DNA of 64,000 nt from Aporrectodea caliginosa. Its lineage: Eukaryota > Annelida > Clitellata > Crassiclitellata > Lumbricidae. Where the stretch lies: assembly GCA_020284085.1 (NCBI GenBank), contig JACEVL010000090.1:891001-955000 (forward strand), read 5' to 3'. The notes beneath the pieces were generated by a model. The model was not told the origin of the DNA. It made no database searches and saw only the letters and a program-made list of their open reading frames with translations. Both the position numbers and the translations under genes were made by a program. Shown one piece after another: positions 32,834 to 44,240 of this stretch. Within the stretch, counting starts at the first letter, position 1, and each line of letters opens with the position of its first letter.

Positions 32834-35800
32834 GTATGAATGCTTAAACGTGTATGGTGTATTTTCATATGGGCATTTTTGATAGTGCAGTGGTTATCGT
32901 GCTGTACTGTCACTCTAGAGGTTGGGGGTTCAAACCCCACCTGGGTAGAAATTTGTTTGGAGATTTCTGCTCCACCTGCGCCCCCTTGCAAACCGTGCTA
33001 TAATGAGTACACTGACCTTACACTGTCGGTGGAAAGATTAGACATCGAGAGAGAGGACTCGCCCTTAAATGCCGAGGTTAAGAAAATTAAATCGCTAACA
33101 CTTCAATGTGACTTCATACTCATGCTTCATCAAGGCTAGCTTAAGGGACTTCTCTTCTCTTCCAAGCTTGAAGTTTTATGCATCCGTAGAGAAGGTGGAT
33201 TAGATTTGCCATTCTCTTAAAGCTTTAAACATGAAATCGTTACTTGGTTACTGCATAATCTCTTAAAATGTGAATGTGTACGCCTTGTGCACACAAGTAC
33301 GACTATTCATATCTCAGTAGGGTGTGTCAATTTTCGAAAGGTCAATATTTAAAAAGTTAATAGGGATAAATTTGTACATTTTCATGTGGAAAATCGAAAT
33401 ATAGGTCTAAATTTTGTTTTCAATTAGATTTACCTACATCGATTTACGCTCGAATTATCGTGTATTAACGTAAATAAACTGCTTTAATATGGAGCTAGCT
33501 GAAATATTTTAAAAGACTCTAATATGAGTTTCTTGTCTGTTAGAAATTGTACAATGTGTAATATTGTGTATTATTACTGTATTATTGTTATGTATTAATG
33601 TCTTTTACTCATGAATTATCAATTTATCGTACACTGTGTGCAATATAATTAATATTAATTATATTAATGCATGTAAGCAGAATTACTAGCTGTCAGGGAT
33701 CTCATTAGATATGGATTGTACCTGAGAGAGATGAGTGACCAAGATAGACGGAATTACAGCAATAACCAACTTGTCACTGATCTAATGACTGGCATACTTG
33801 CTCAGTGGTGCAGAGAAACTCCTAACTTCACTGAGCCAGTCATAAACACCCATGCTAGAATCAAAGCAAAGTTGAAATCCACGTGGGAGCAAGGAAACAA
33901 GGTGTCTTCAGGCAGAGCAAATTTGGAGGAGAACGATAGGTTTATGGAAAAGCTCGACAGACTCATGGACATACTTACCTGCAAGTGTTACATCAAGAGT
34001 TGTACGGTACTGATGTGGTTGCAACTCTGCCTGTTTTAGTGAAGTACACAGTGTACTACACATATTATCTTGAAGAGTACGAGGATATCATGGAAGAATC
34101 AGTGACGGACTATTATAATGAATATATTGATAAAGACAAAACTACTTACCTGGTGAAAGCGAGGCCTCTGATGATTTTGCAAAAACTGGGAAGAGAGCAA
34201 GGTAAAATACTACAGACATAACCAACATAGTTCTGGCCAGTCTAGAACACCACACTGGGTTGAGAGAGACGGCGGAGATTGCTACTGCTGCCTGGATTGA
34301 TGCCGGAATCGCTACTCAGTTTGACACTAATTTGGTGATTGATCACAACAAGGTGAGGAGAGCTCAGGAGAGAGTCATAAAGGAACTCGATGCAAAGTTT
34401 AAAGACAAAATTCATCAGAATGGCATTAAAGTTGTATTTTCATTGATGGGCGTCATGATGAAATGAAGTTCATGTTAAAAGCAGAAGAGAATGACAAAAT
34501 GTATCCAGGTTTGGTTAAAGAAGAGCATATTACAGTTTGCATGGAACCAGAAAGTAGATATCTGTGGCATATTCTTTTCCAGCTAGAACTGACTAAAGAA
34601 CAGAGTGAAGAGGTGAAAGTGATTGTCTACAGCGAAGAGGTCTGCTTGGTATAGTTTTAGTGAGTGTGTGCTGCAAGCAATGTTGTGCAGTGACGAGGAG
34701 CAGGAGAGAAGAGATGCAGTGGAGAAGATACCGAAGATCAGAGGGGAAGGAGATATACACTTGTATAATTATCTTCGTTTAATAGAACAGACTGCCAAAC
34801 CGCAGTGAGTTACATAATGGAAAGGCAGACAGATCTAATATATGGGGTAAAGTTGCTGAGGGTACTTTACCGTTTAATTGAAAAGCCTAAACTAGAGTAT
34901 GTTTATGCTACCGTATTTTATAAAGAATTCTTGGTATGCGACGACACAGCTTGGAGATAGCCGGATGAGACCCAGGAAACACCAACCATCACCCGTGAAG
35001 CGACTACAGTCTCGCAACTGATTGACTGGAGCTCTGGAGTCTCTGAGCCCCTTTTTACTTGCTCCCTAACAAAAGAAAAGATCAAGGCGCTTGTGGCCAA
35101 CCCAATGGTGGTTCCCGACTGGCCATCACACACACAGTCTGTGGAGAGGTGTGTGAAAATGACAACCGAGGCTGCTGGTCATGTGTGCAGTCATGAGAGG
35201 AGGAACCATTACATCAAAGATCAAATGGTCAGCCGTGAGCTCATGGGTCAACACATAAGCAAGCAGGACATGATGTCTTTGGTTGATTTTGTACAATTTC
35301 ATTAACTTGACCTCACAGATGACATTTGCTATGATAGTATTACAGTTTCTTTTTTGACAACGTGTGGCTACAGATTTTTCAGTTCTATTGTACGTTAAAA
35401 TCAATTTTATGTAATTAATACTAATTATGGCTCATTTCAACTATAAATTGATGTAGCTAGCACTCATTTTAGGCCGTTTCTGAAACCATATTTGGATTCA
35501 GCATGTTCAAATGCACACTTTCATCACTAGGCGTTTGTGAATTTCGAAAAAAAAGTCATTTGACACCCCAAATTGACACACCCTAATATCTCAGTATTAT
35601 TACGCTTCAGTGTCAACTGCACATTTTATTTATTCTCATTTAAACGTCCGACCTCTGCAGCTGTCAGATGACACGTTCAAAAGCCCCCTTTCGTGGTGCA
35701 GAGAGATTGACGGATACCTATTGACAGCCGAAAGAGTAATATGTAGCACTTGGTTCCTGCTGTGATCATGGCTGCATTCAAACCATATTGCTTGTGAAAC

Positions 35801-36114
35801 CGCGAATTGAGCGTGAGCTACGGTAAGAATAGCGCTTTATGAGGTACTGCAGTGAATACCTGTCTTGCTGTATATATATAATATATATATCATATAATTT
35901 ATATTATATATATTATATATACACACTTTTTACAAAGGTTTCACAACCCTCAGGCGTCGCGTTGTCTGCTGACGACTGATGGACGGTGAGACAACCGCCT
36001 ACATCGGTGGTGGATCACATCGTCCATCGTCGTTCTTTCCTGTTAATGCAGCGTGCTTCAGGAACTCTGAACACACTGTTAACTCTAGTTGCGAACCCGT
36101 TGACTGCTGGCCCA

Positions 36115-36151
<37 letters not shown>

Positions 36152-38390
36152 TGTGTGTGTGTGTGTGGAAGCATGCCACAGTTGATTGTAAAGCTATAGC
36201 TGTGCAATGTTTGCTAAGAGCTGCCCTTGTTTTAATTACGTTTAGCATCGCTTATAGGTTAAGTCGAAGAGCGTCTCGAAACCAAATTTCTGATTGCATT
36301 ATTTTTTCAAGTTACTTCTGATAGTCACAATTTTAAAGAGTACAATGAAGGTCAGGGTGCAACGTCTTTCTCATCTCTAAAAGTTGGTCAAACCGATCAC
36401 TGTTGTTCTCTAGTTGAAGGAGACGCGATTCTGTGCTACAGTTGTTATTCACTAAAAGACGAAGATAAACAATGCGTTGAAGGAGTGGTTGGTTTGAAAG
36501 CGGAAACCTGTAAAGAAGGAGATATCTGCGCAATAAGAATTACTTATATCCAAGAACCACGTAGGTTGATATGAATTATCATGGTTTTTATAATATTAAA
36601 AGTTTCGAGTAACCTCTTTTTAAATTATTGCTGTAAGTCGCTTGCGGCTTGTGATGTGTTGCCCAGGCAGGATGGTCAGGAGCTGATATTGAAATTGGCA
36701 ACATTTCACTTTCAACCGATATGACGTTCGTAATTGTTGGGTAGTTTGTTGATTACCGCTAGGTTGGTTTGTATCTGGAACCTGTGCAGGAAGTTTAGAA
36801 AAAACTTGAAATACCTCGAAATAAATGTTCTTCAAAATCTAAACTCACTCAATTTAATACGATTCAAAATGAATGATAATAAAGTACTCATTAATCTGGT
36901 TGAATACGGGCTCACGTTTTCTTATCAGGAAAGTCATAAGAATGTTCGTTTATTGGAAAATATGGCTGACAAACAGCAGCCGGTTACGAGTTTCTATTCG
37001 ATGCAGTCTATGGTTCTATTCCTGACGTCTACGGGTACTCACGGAATATAATTGCGCTCTTCTTTTGTCAGAAGCACAAGACTATGAAGTCTTTGAAGCA
37101 GGTATTAATGGCGTTGGACGGCAGGCAGAAAAAATTCCCACAGAATATGTGACTCGGTTCTTATAGCTGCCTGGAGCAGGGTCACCTCAGGCTAGGCGAC
37201 ACCGACCATCGTCTCAAAAGATTCCATATCCGGAGGGAGAAAGGACATTTGCGGCATCCTCCTATTGAAGAGCCTGAGCCTTGATCGTTAGGCTGATGTT
37301 AAGCCCACCAGGCTGGCACAGCGCAGTGATAGTGCGAGACCGTCGTCGCAGCACCTCCAGGAGCAAACCAGTGAACCCTGAGCACCCTCAAGGAATGGAG
37401 GGAACCAATGCACGAACCCAAAACCCACTCGATCTGTGACGCTGTCTGGGGGTAACTGCTGACGGAGACTCCCACCCGCTCCATTTCCAGGAGGAAGGGT
37501 AGAGTTTATGCCTCCGGCCGGCTGTTGAACAACATTCTTCTTGACTTTTCAGCGTAAAGGTTGTTTTGGGTAGACAATCCCGAAACAGCCTCCAGATCTT
37601 CAATGACTGGCCCCTCATGGAGGCCGCGACAATTGGAATAGGTGCCATCGGCGAGCTTTACGATCTTATTCTGCTCGAGGACTGTGTGTAGATCCAAGGA
37701 TTTGACGATGAAAGCGGCTGGTCCAATTTCGGATCCCTGGATCACATTGGCATTAATGGATGCAGCTGCCGACACCCGCCCAGCGAAACTGGTAGAATGT
37801 CTTTGATCTTGGAAGAAATCGACCAGCCAATTGTAAACATTGTCTCGCAGGTCGAGGTGGCAGAGCTTGAACGCCAGGACGAACAGTATCAAATGCCTTC
37901 GAGAAGTCAGGGGTGACGTAGGTATCTGTTTTCAGAGAGCTGACTTGCTGGAGAATCGAGATCTTCAGGTCAGTCGCAAACTCCTTAGTTTGCGACTACG
38001 GGGGATTAAGGCCTGGGATAGATTTCGAAACTTTGCCATCCTTGAACATGATTCTGCTTTAGTTCTTTCGCTTCACGATCATAATATTTATTTTAGCGAT
38101 CATTACACAGCTTGCCATTCTGGAAGTAGACTTATTGGTATATTTAAGAGTTTTAAGAAGAACTAATAAAATGGTACTGATGATATTCTGATTGCATGTT
38201 GATAGGTCGTGTTCAGGAAAGAAACACAACTGAGAGATATTGCCTCGAGCCTCAACCTGAGTCGAAAAAAGGACGAAGATGTGTAACACAGTACAATGGC
38301 ACAGACATCGCGGTGCGAAAATCGTGTCTGTATTGGTGTCCAAGTGATTATTGCAACTATTTGAATATGAGTGATCCTTTCTACTTTTGA
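32773..38390 (+). CDS. Gene 2: secreted Ly6/uPAR-type three-finger protein, B subtype
   Basis: The exons are 32773-32833, 36414-36560 and 38206-38390, joined in phase 1 for 130 residues. The signal peptide is MAYRFLNLVLIIFTFIGDCA. The mature part begins VEGDAILCYSC, with further cysteines DKQC, ETC and DIC. Exon 3 contributes RYC, RRC and CLYWCPSDYCN, then NMSDPFYF and TGA: ten LU-type cysteines. Potential N-glycosylation sites are NTT, NGT and NMS. It has no GPI signal. Intron 1 is large because it contains a SINE and a complete DNA transposon (33318-35585), plus the conserved intron block. Intron 2 contains LINE debris. A polyadenylation-like AATAAA follows near 38447. Role unknown; a secreted extracellular ligand or modulator is inferred from the fold. 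Confidence 0.82.
32880..33130 (+). mobile_element. tRNA-derived SINE, type C
   Basis: Head with A-box-like TAGTGCAGTGGTTATCGTGC and B-box-like GGTTCAAACCCC, followed by an unrelated body. It lies in gene 2 intron 1. It is not a tRNA gene: the acceptor stem is not formed and the body continues. Confidence 0.55.
33318..35585 (+). mobile_element. TAGGGTG-ended DNA transposon, copy 2
   Basis: It has perfect 16-bp inverted ends (TAGGGTGTGTCAATTT / AAATTGACACACCCTA) and a 9-bp target duplication ATATCTCAG at 33309-33317 and 35586-35594. Length is 2268 bp. It encodes a broken protein on the + strand. It is inserted in gene 2 intron 1. Confidence 0.88.
33690..35305 (+). pseudogene. Putative transposase of the TAGGGTG element, broken
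   Basis: Successive fragments read: VRDLIRYGLYLREMSDQDRR near 33690; a helical segment to ILTCKC; TAEIATAAWIDAGIATQFDT near 34265; VVF-(frameshift)-IDGRHDE near 34440; YPGLVKEEHITVCMEPESRY near 34505; and VVPDWPSHTQSVERCVKMTT with CSHERRNHYIKDQ near 35105. From memory, this order of motifs is that of a large uncharacterised protein family in cnidarians and arthropods. Its place inside a TIR element with target duplications suggests that it is, or derives from, a transposase. Several frameshifts and at least one stop make this copy inactive. Confidence 0.6.
35868..35930. repeat. AT-rich palindromic tract
   Basis: Alternating TA sequence with inverted symmetry. Confidence 0.7.
35975..36270 (+). 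repeat. Conserved intron-1 block with (GT)n, copy in gene 2
   Basis: Homologous to 23270-23600 and 45510-45770. The GT tract is at 36117-36168. Confidence 0.7.
36414..36560 (+). CDS. Gene 2 exon 2
   Basis: The acceptor is TTGTTCTCTAG| and the donor CCAC|GTAGGT. It is 147 nt and carries C1-C5. Confidence 0.82.
37170..37930 (-). pseudogene. LINE reverse transcriptase remnant in gene 2 intron 2
   Basis: The - strand encodes LCHLDLRDNVYNWLVDFFQD and later NVIQGSEIGPAAFIV, equivalent to the GVPQGSVLGP region, then KIVKLADGTY, equivalent to KYADD. The catalytic DD is lost. Frames are broken downstream. Confidence 0.65.
38206..38390 (+). CDS. Gene 2 exon 3
   Basis: The acceptor is CATGTTGATAG|. 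It is 185 nt ending in TGA and carries C6-C10. Confidence 0.82.
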
Positions 38391-39280
38391 AAACGAACTC
38401 AATTCAGTCTCTTGTCTCACTGGGCAAATCGTTTCTCGTCTAAATGCAATAAATCTTAACATTTAATATAAAGTGATTTGCACATCGAAAAATATAATGA
38501 TGTATTACTCTACTGGAATTTTTGAATATTGTCACATAATGTTTATTAAATCCAGTTGTTTCAGCATGATTGAATGAAATCTGCTAAAGGTCTAGTTGAT
38601 CATAATAAAGTGTTCACATGGGTCGTATGACAAAGGAAATGCTTGTCGTCCAGCTGCGATTGATGGTTTTGTATTTTATGCTGTTGTACTTATTATATTG
38701 TATTGTATCTAAAGATTTATATAGCGCCTCTCTCAGAATAACTATTTAGAAGCGCTCTCAGCACGAAAACCCCGGGGAAAAAGAAACGTCTTTAAAGAAC
38801 GAGAGACCAAAGAGGAAAAACTAGTCATTAGTTTAGCCCTTAATGAGGGGGAAGGTCATGCCAAGTAGAGGGACCAACCACAGCAAATGCCCGGCGTTAA
38901 GATTCTAGTCTGGAAACTAATTAACTAATTGCGACATAATAAGCTTTGCTCACACGACAATCTAACTGATGTAAATATGTGTACATTTTAATGAATTTCT
39001 AAAATGTTTGTCGAGATGAGTTAAGTGAGACAGTTTATCTCTTTAATGAAAACTGTTCCAAGAGGAATGTGAAGTAGATCCATCACAGAAGTTGGAACGA
39101 TTGACTGTAGAGTCGATGTGTGGCTAAGCGACAACTGAATATCCAAGAAACAAAGGGTATACATAGCAACGATCGTTCACCCGGTCGATTCGAGATTGGA
39201 ACACATGAGTTCCTGGTGTCCACCTGGCTGGTGCTGACGAATGATAGAGGACACTGAATTATATATATTTCATAAAATAC
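38391..39280. other. 3' flank of gene 2
   Basis: Includes a probable poly(A) signal near 38447. The repeat-like segment at 38700-38790 has TATAGCGCCTCT. From about 38970 the sequence is homologous to 49490-49840 downstream of gene 3, showing that the duplication includes 3' flanks. Confidence 0.45.
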
Positions 39281-39420
39281 TTTCTCAGCATGAATGCCTT
39301 TTTGGTATCAACAGGAATCGAGTTACTGTAAAGCAGGCGACTGAAAACAAATGCTTTCGTCATAGGTACTCTTTTAGAATTTGCTTACCCGATATATTAC
39401 AAATATGTGGAAACAAACAA
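39281..39420 (-). pseudogene. Small LINE remnant
   Basis: Homologous to 50240-50330, where the - strand reads LVKALVFSRLDYCNSIGV, typical of a CR1/L2-like LINE. Confidence 0.4.
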
Positions 39421-40179
39421 AGACAATCTACAGAGTCCCTATTAGTCAGCTAGAGACACAGTAGAGTAAAAACCAACGACAATGTTACGAGCACCATCCG
39501 GTAATTTAACAATTGAGTGATGAAGTTTCAGAGATTTAAACCAACCAATTTTGCTAAAGTTGCTGTTTATTGCTCAGGAGCATAAATTCAGTTTTCGATC
39601 GATTAAAGGGGAGTTTACGGCCACCATTCAAAACTACACCTTCTCAAATGGAGTGGCCAATAGCTGCACAGAGCAGTGACAAGTCAAATTGTCAAATGAA
39701 ATGAAGATTCGAGTATCATTAGCATAGAGATGATATCTCAATGAATACTGCCCAGCAGTTTTGGTGGTGGTGGTGGTTTTTCTGTTTAACGACTAGCTGT
39801 GTGGTAACAAAGACCATTAGCGTCGCCCTCCTCCTTTATCCAGGCTTGGGACTGGCACTGTCAGAAAGCGAACAGTGGCAGCAGTTTTCATGTAAGCGGT
39901 GAAAATATGGGCTTATGAATACTCCATTTTGTACAAGCCCTATCCATTTGAACATTTTGGGCATAAGTAATGGGAAGAGGTAAAACTATTTTGCATTGGG
40001 GCGAGATTGGGAAAAATATCTACGGGAACACCGAATAGATATACTTTTTCCAAAGACCGGAAATTTACTACACAGTTTCAGTATAAATTTACCGTACGTG
40101 TGCATCAATTCATTGCATTCATGTAATGAACATATAGCATATTCTTGAAGAAGTGATCGTAATAATAACCTCCAAATTT
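39421..40179. other. Non-coding, minor dispersed repeat
   Basis: 39825-39890 contains TATCCAGGCTTGGG, repeated near 10940-11030. Nothing else is recognised. Confidence 0.35.
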
Positions 40180-41400
40180 CTAAAGCGCCACTCGAAAGCC
40201 AAGCGCAGGGCATCAGTTTATTCACGAGCGTGGCGTCTAGTCAGAGGGGTTGTCCACGAGTGTAGTCCGAAGGAGGTCCGAGTCAATTTCCAATCAATCT
40301 TCTCATCGTGTTTGTATGAGGGCAGGCACCGGATCATCAACTAGAAGAAAATCAACAAACGAAAATTACAATGGAGTGCACAACGACCAACGTTGTCGAT
40401 GACATGCAAAGAATGAAAGGCCACAAAGGATCACAAAGGCCAGGATGAGACGGCAATATATAATTGCCTAAGATAGGACGCAGCGCAAGCGCCTGGGCAG
40501 TTACGTATTAACGTCGGGCGAATGTGAACTATAATGTGTCCTTCTTGACCCTGTATTGATTGCTCGCCTTCCTAAATTCAGCCATATATCCTTGTTTATG
40601 ATCAATCAATTGCACTGGCTTCCTCTCACAGCTCGAATTGAGTTCAAAGTTCTTGTCCTAGTCCTTAAATGTTCTCAAAATTCTAACTTCTTTGAAGAGG
40701 TGGCCGAGAAGAACGGTATTCGAGATAATGATTTAGAACGAAGGTATGGTGTTCGATGCCTAAGCTCAGTGTAGATGCTTAGACCTCCTGAGGCAGTAAT
40801 GGGTTCTGAGTGCGAAATCACTGACCAACAGACTGTGCATGGGATCACAACGAATCCTGACGCGTCGCTGGAGGCGACAGTCATTCCACATCAGGAAATC
40901 ACGGAATCTCCGCCATTCTGGCAAACCCTCATCATTCTGTTGATAACTTCGAAGCATTTACCAGTAGCACCCCTTCTTCTAGAGTTAAGATATGGTGTGC
41001 GCTCAAATAAAACCATCCTGGTTTTAAGAAGGTGACGATCAGCGCCAAGATGAAAGTGCTCCCTCCTCCTATGCCATTCCACCACAGCAACCAACAGTTA
41101 CTGAACACGTCGAAGAGATATTTGAATCCTTTTCCTTCTCCCTGCTTGCCTTGAGAAAGCTTTGAGTCCACGGAATGCCTAGGGAAACCTTTTTTCAGGT
41201 CACGCCAGAGAGACCAGAGAGAGAGGTGGCAGAGCAGCTGCTATGGCGGGTTTTGTTTAAAATGAGAACGCTTGGAAGGCGGAGATTCGGTTGGATTTGG
41301 GTAGGAATTCTCGCAAAGGTATGACTTCAACTTGGAAGGGTGATCCTGAGTGGTGATAAGTAAAAGTGACAAGGTGGATGATGGTCGATGAGTCGTAGTA
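40180..41400. repeat. Dispersed repeat copy 3, split, with a LINE remnant inside
   Basis: 40180-40330 and 41165-41400 together resemble the repeat at 3600-3990. Between them, 40540-40680 (+) encodes LPKFSHISLFMINQLHWLPL, then TARIEFKVLVLVLK, a CR1/L2-like LINE fragment. The interval 40680-41165 is unassigned. Confidence 0.5.
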
Positions 41401-41989
41401 ATTGCACACATGAATAATCCTGCATTGATTTTGTTGTTCTTATGTTACTTCTCTATCCACATTTTTGCTTTATTTGACAGTTTCTTTGTTACTCTACGTT
41501 TAAAACGTTTTATTAGTACGCACTAAGTAATAAGTATGCACTAAGTTTAAGTAAGTTCAAGATTAGCTGATTAATTGGTTTTCCAATAAATGATGAAATA
41601 TCTTTGTGGCCATCTACAATTATCAATTTATTTTTATGACGTGTATTACACACTGCGTAAGCTTTTGTTTTTGATGTGTAATGTTTTGTTTTTATTCCTG
41701 CGTTATCAGAGCTGTAGACATCTGTTTCACCGTGTCGGAGCCAAATGGATCCAGCCGGTTTTGATACAATACAATATATTATTCAGTAAATAATAAAACG
41801 CAGTTACAAAAATCAATAATTATTTGGAAGCAACAAGAAGGATCATAATTTATTGCATACGAGATGCAAACGTCTGCTGATCCACAGTTAATCACACACA
41901 GCTGAGGCACTTTTTATCTTTAAGCTAGAAATATCGAATATTTTGATTTGCATGAGGAGAAAACTTATTTAATGCATTGTTTCTCTTCA
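41401..41989. other. Cluster flank block
   Basis: 41840-42060 resembles 29905-30120 and 54110-54240, part of the repeated upstream flank of the cluster genes. No gene. Confidence 0.4.
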
Positions 41990-43015
41990 CGCTAAGATAA
42001 TATTGACGTTGCACATGAATCTGAAGGGATAACAAACTTCACTTAATATTTTGAGGAAAATAAACATTTTTTCAAAGTCACGGCAAACCCTTGACGGGTT
42101 TCTCTCTTCTCTTCTGAGTCTCTGCCTCTTTGGCAGGTTGAAATATCCTACATTGCCACTCCTGTCTCTCTTTAGCTTTCCAAATCCACCTGCCATCATC
42201 CAATCCAACATTATCTGTCCTGGTCTTCCTTTTGACCGCCTCGCCTCCATTTTTCCTTGGATGACCGTTTTTAGTAGTGAGTCTCCTCTCAGCGTGTGTC
42301 CGATCCATTTCCTTTGTTTCTCTCTTATTGATTGTATCAGGGCTCTTTCTTCTCCAATCCTTCCCATCACGTATTCATTTATTTTATGTTCCGTCACGAT
42401 TATTTTCTTCATTATTCTGCATATCCACATTTCGAAAGCCTCCTTATGTCCTCTTTTCAAATGGTCCATGTCTCTGCTCCGTACAATACAACACTCCAGA
42501 TCAGAGTCTTTATCATCAGTTTCTTCAGATTCCTGTTTCGTTTTCCTCTCATTGGTTCTCTCCCTATTGAGAACGCCGCTTAGACTATCCTAATGTTATC
42601 ATTTTTGTAATCTCCCTGTGTCATGGCATCTGTCGTGATCATGTTTCCTAGGTTTTCAGAATTCTTTCATCTGTTCAATTGCTGTTCCTCTAATGTGTAT
42701 TCTGACTACAGTTTCTTCTCCTTTACTTATCGTCAATACTTTCATCTGTCTGATGTTTATTTTCATTCCATATTCGTTTGAAATTGTGTTCAGTCTATCC
42801 ATCATTGTCTATAGACTTTTCTGGCTTATTGCCTGGTCATCTGCAAACCTCAATGCTTTTTTCCATCTTCCTCCGACCTCTATCCCCTCCTCCAGATCCT
42901 CTACTGCTTCTCTGACAAGTTCTCCTATGTAGATATTAAATAGTAGCGGTGACAGCGGACATCATTGTCTCACTCCTCTGCCCATCTTTTCTGGTTGAGC
43001 GTACTGTCCGTCTAT
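41990..43015 (-). pseudogene. LINE reverse transcriptase remnant (C-terminal half)
   Basis: On the - strand, CPLSPLLFNIYIGELVREAV precedes a RFADDQA core. The end reads RKWIGHTLRGDSLLKTVIQG with KGRPGQ, the signature of retroelements usually labelled endonuclease-reverse transcriptase. Stops and frameshifts are present. Confidence 0.75.
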
Positions 43016-43017
43016 TC

Positions 43018-43245
43018 TTATTCGCACCTTCTGTCCCATGTACAAGTTGGAGGCTCCTGGTCGGTTGTAACTGGGCCGCAGTCATCGCTTGTGATAACTA
43101 AATGGAGACAGAAGCCATGATTATGCGTAGGAACTGTTACAAACTGTTTTAGTCCAAAGCTGGCGATGAACTGTCTCAGCTGCTTGGCACAAGAGCATCG
43201 CGAATCCTCCATATAGAAGATAAAGTCCTCTGTTTTCACAGTTTG
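43018..43245 (-). pseudogene. LINE endonuclease-domain remnant
   Basis: The - strand reads LRQFIASFGLKQFVTVPTHN followed by HLVITSDDCGP, part of an AP-endonuclease-like domain. It abuts the preceding fragment but appears to belong to another LINE family (compare 30840-31080). Confidence 0.6.
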
Positions 43246-43823
43246 GCTGATGGAGGTAACATTTATTTCCTATTCCATTTATGTCTTGTTGTGTTCCTCT
43301 AGGTGCAACTTTAGCTGGTCTGCTAGCAGGACGTGGCGGAAGAAAGCAGAGCGGAAGTAAGCAGCACACATCAACACTCAGTTTGCAAACGTGTGCCTGC
43401 GTGCATGTATGCATACTTGCATGTGTCTGAGCATGTGTTTAGCATCTTTTTAGGGTGTCTCAAAATGCTATCAATAACAGCAATAGGAACAATTCCTGGA
43501 TAACACTGACTCGGAAAATATAGCTCAATCACACCGCATTCTCTGAGTAGGTTGAAGTATTTATAATATATACCTATCTCAATGGAAAGGCTGCAAATTT
43601 TAAATACTTTCTCTAGCAGAATAATGACTGATAGAATTTGAATTAATACTTTTGTATACTTCTTGGAAGACAGCATTAGTTTTAAAAAGTGCACATGTAT
43701 TAGGCCCCTAGTATTGCTAACATTTCGCCTACGCCTCTGGCTGAGGTTACGGATGTATTTGGTATTTAAAATACGTTACTTCCTTGCTTACTTAATAGCT
43801 TATTACTTGTTTACAATTTCTGC
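43246..43823. other. Upstream flank of gene 3
   Basis: 43385-43640 matches upstream flanks of the other + strand genes. No gene. Confidence 0.45.
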
Positions 43824-44179
43824 AGGTGTTCTTTTATCGAATGCATCAATTGTTCTAAACGTCTTGTTGTGACGTTGCTGGCATTGCCAATAAGTCACTG
43901 ATTCGGAGAATTCTGAGAGTCATGATTCGCTTACCTAGGTCTACTATTTTTGACAACTTTTAAATTAGTCATAAAAAATATCAAATTAGTCACTTTACTC
44001 AGGGGAGCTGAGTCTGACTGCAAGACGAAGAAAAACAACAGTTTATCACCGGCTGATTTAATCATCCTATAGAAATGAATAGTCTTTGTTTGCACTCTTG
44101 GCAATCTAAAACTCGTGTATGCCTGTTAAACTGTTCCTGAGTGCAAACCGAGAACGTACGTGTACGGCTGTGGGACAAG
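43824..44179 (+). promoter_or_regulatory. A-type promoter/5' block of gene 3
   Basis: Near-identical to 22058-22419. A weak TATA-like CTAAAAC lies at 44106, about 75 bp before the ATG. Confidence 0.5.
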
Positions 44180-44240
44180 ATGGCTCGTCGCTTCCTCATT
44201 CTGGCACTGCTGACCTACATGCTATTTGAAGGCAGTGCAG
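44180..44240 (+). CDS. Gene 3 exon 1 (signal peptide)
   Basis: It is 61 nt with donor GCAG|GTACGA. Confidence 0.8.

Noticed and set aside
32884..32955. Possible tRNA gene
   Set aside because: A- and B-box-like motifs are present, but there is no paired acceptor stem, and a SINE body follows.
37970..37997. Short perfect hairpin
   Set aside because: An inverted repeat of about 11 bp without U tract or context; likely chance or LINE debris.
42051..42593. 180-codon + strand frame rich in Ser/Leu/Phe
   Set aside because: Antisense of the LINE C-terminal region, which has clear reverse transcriptase motifs.
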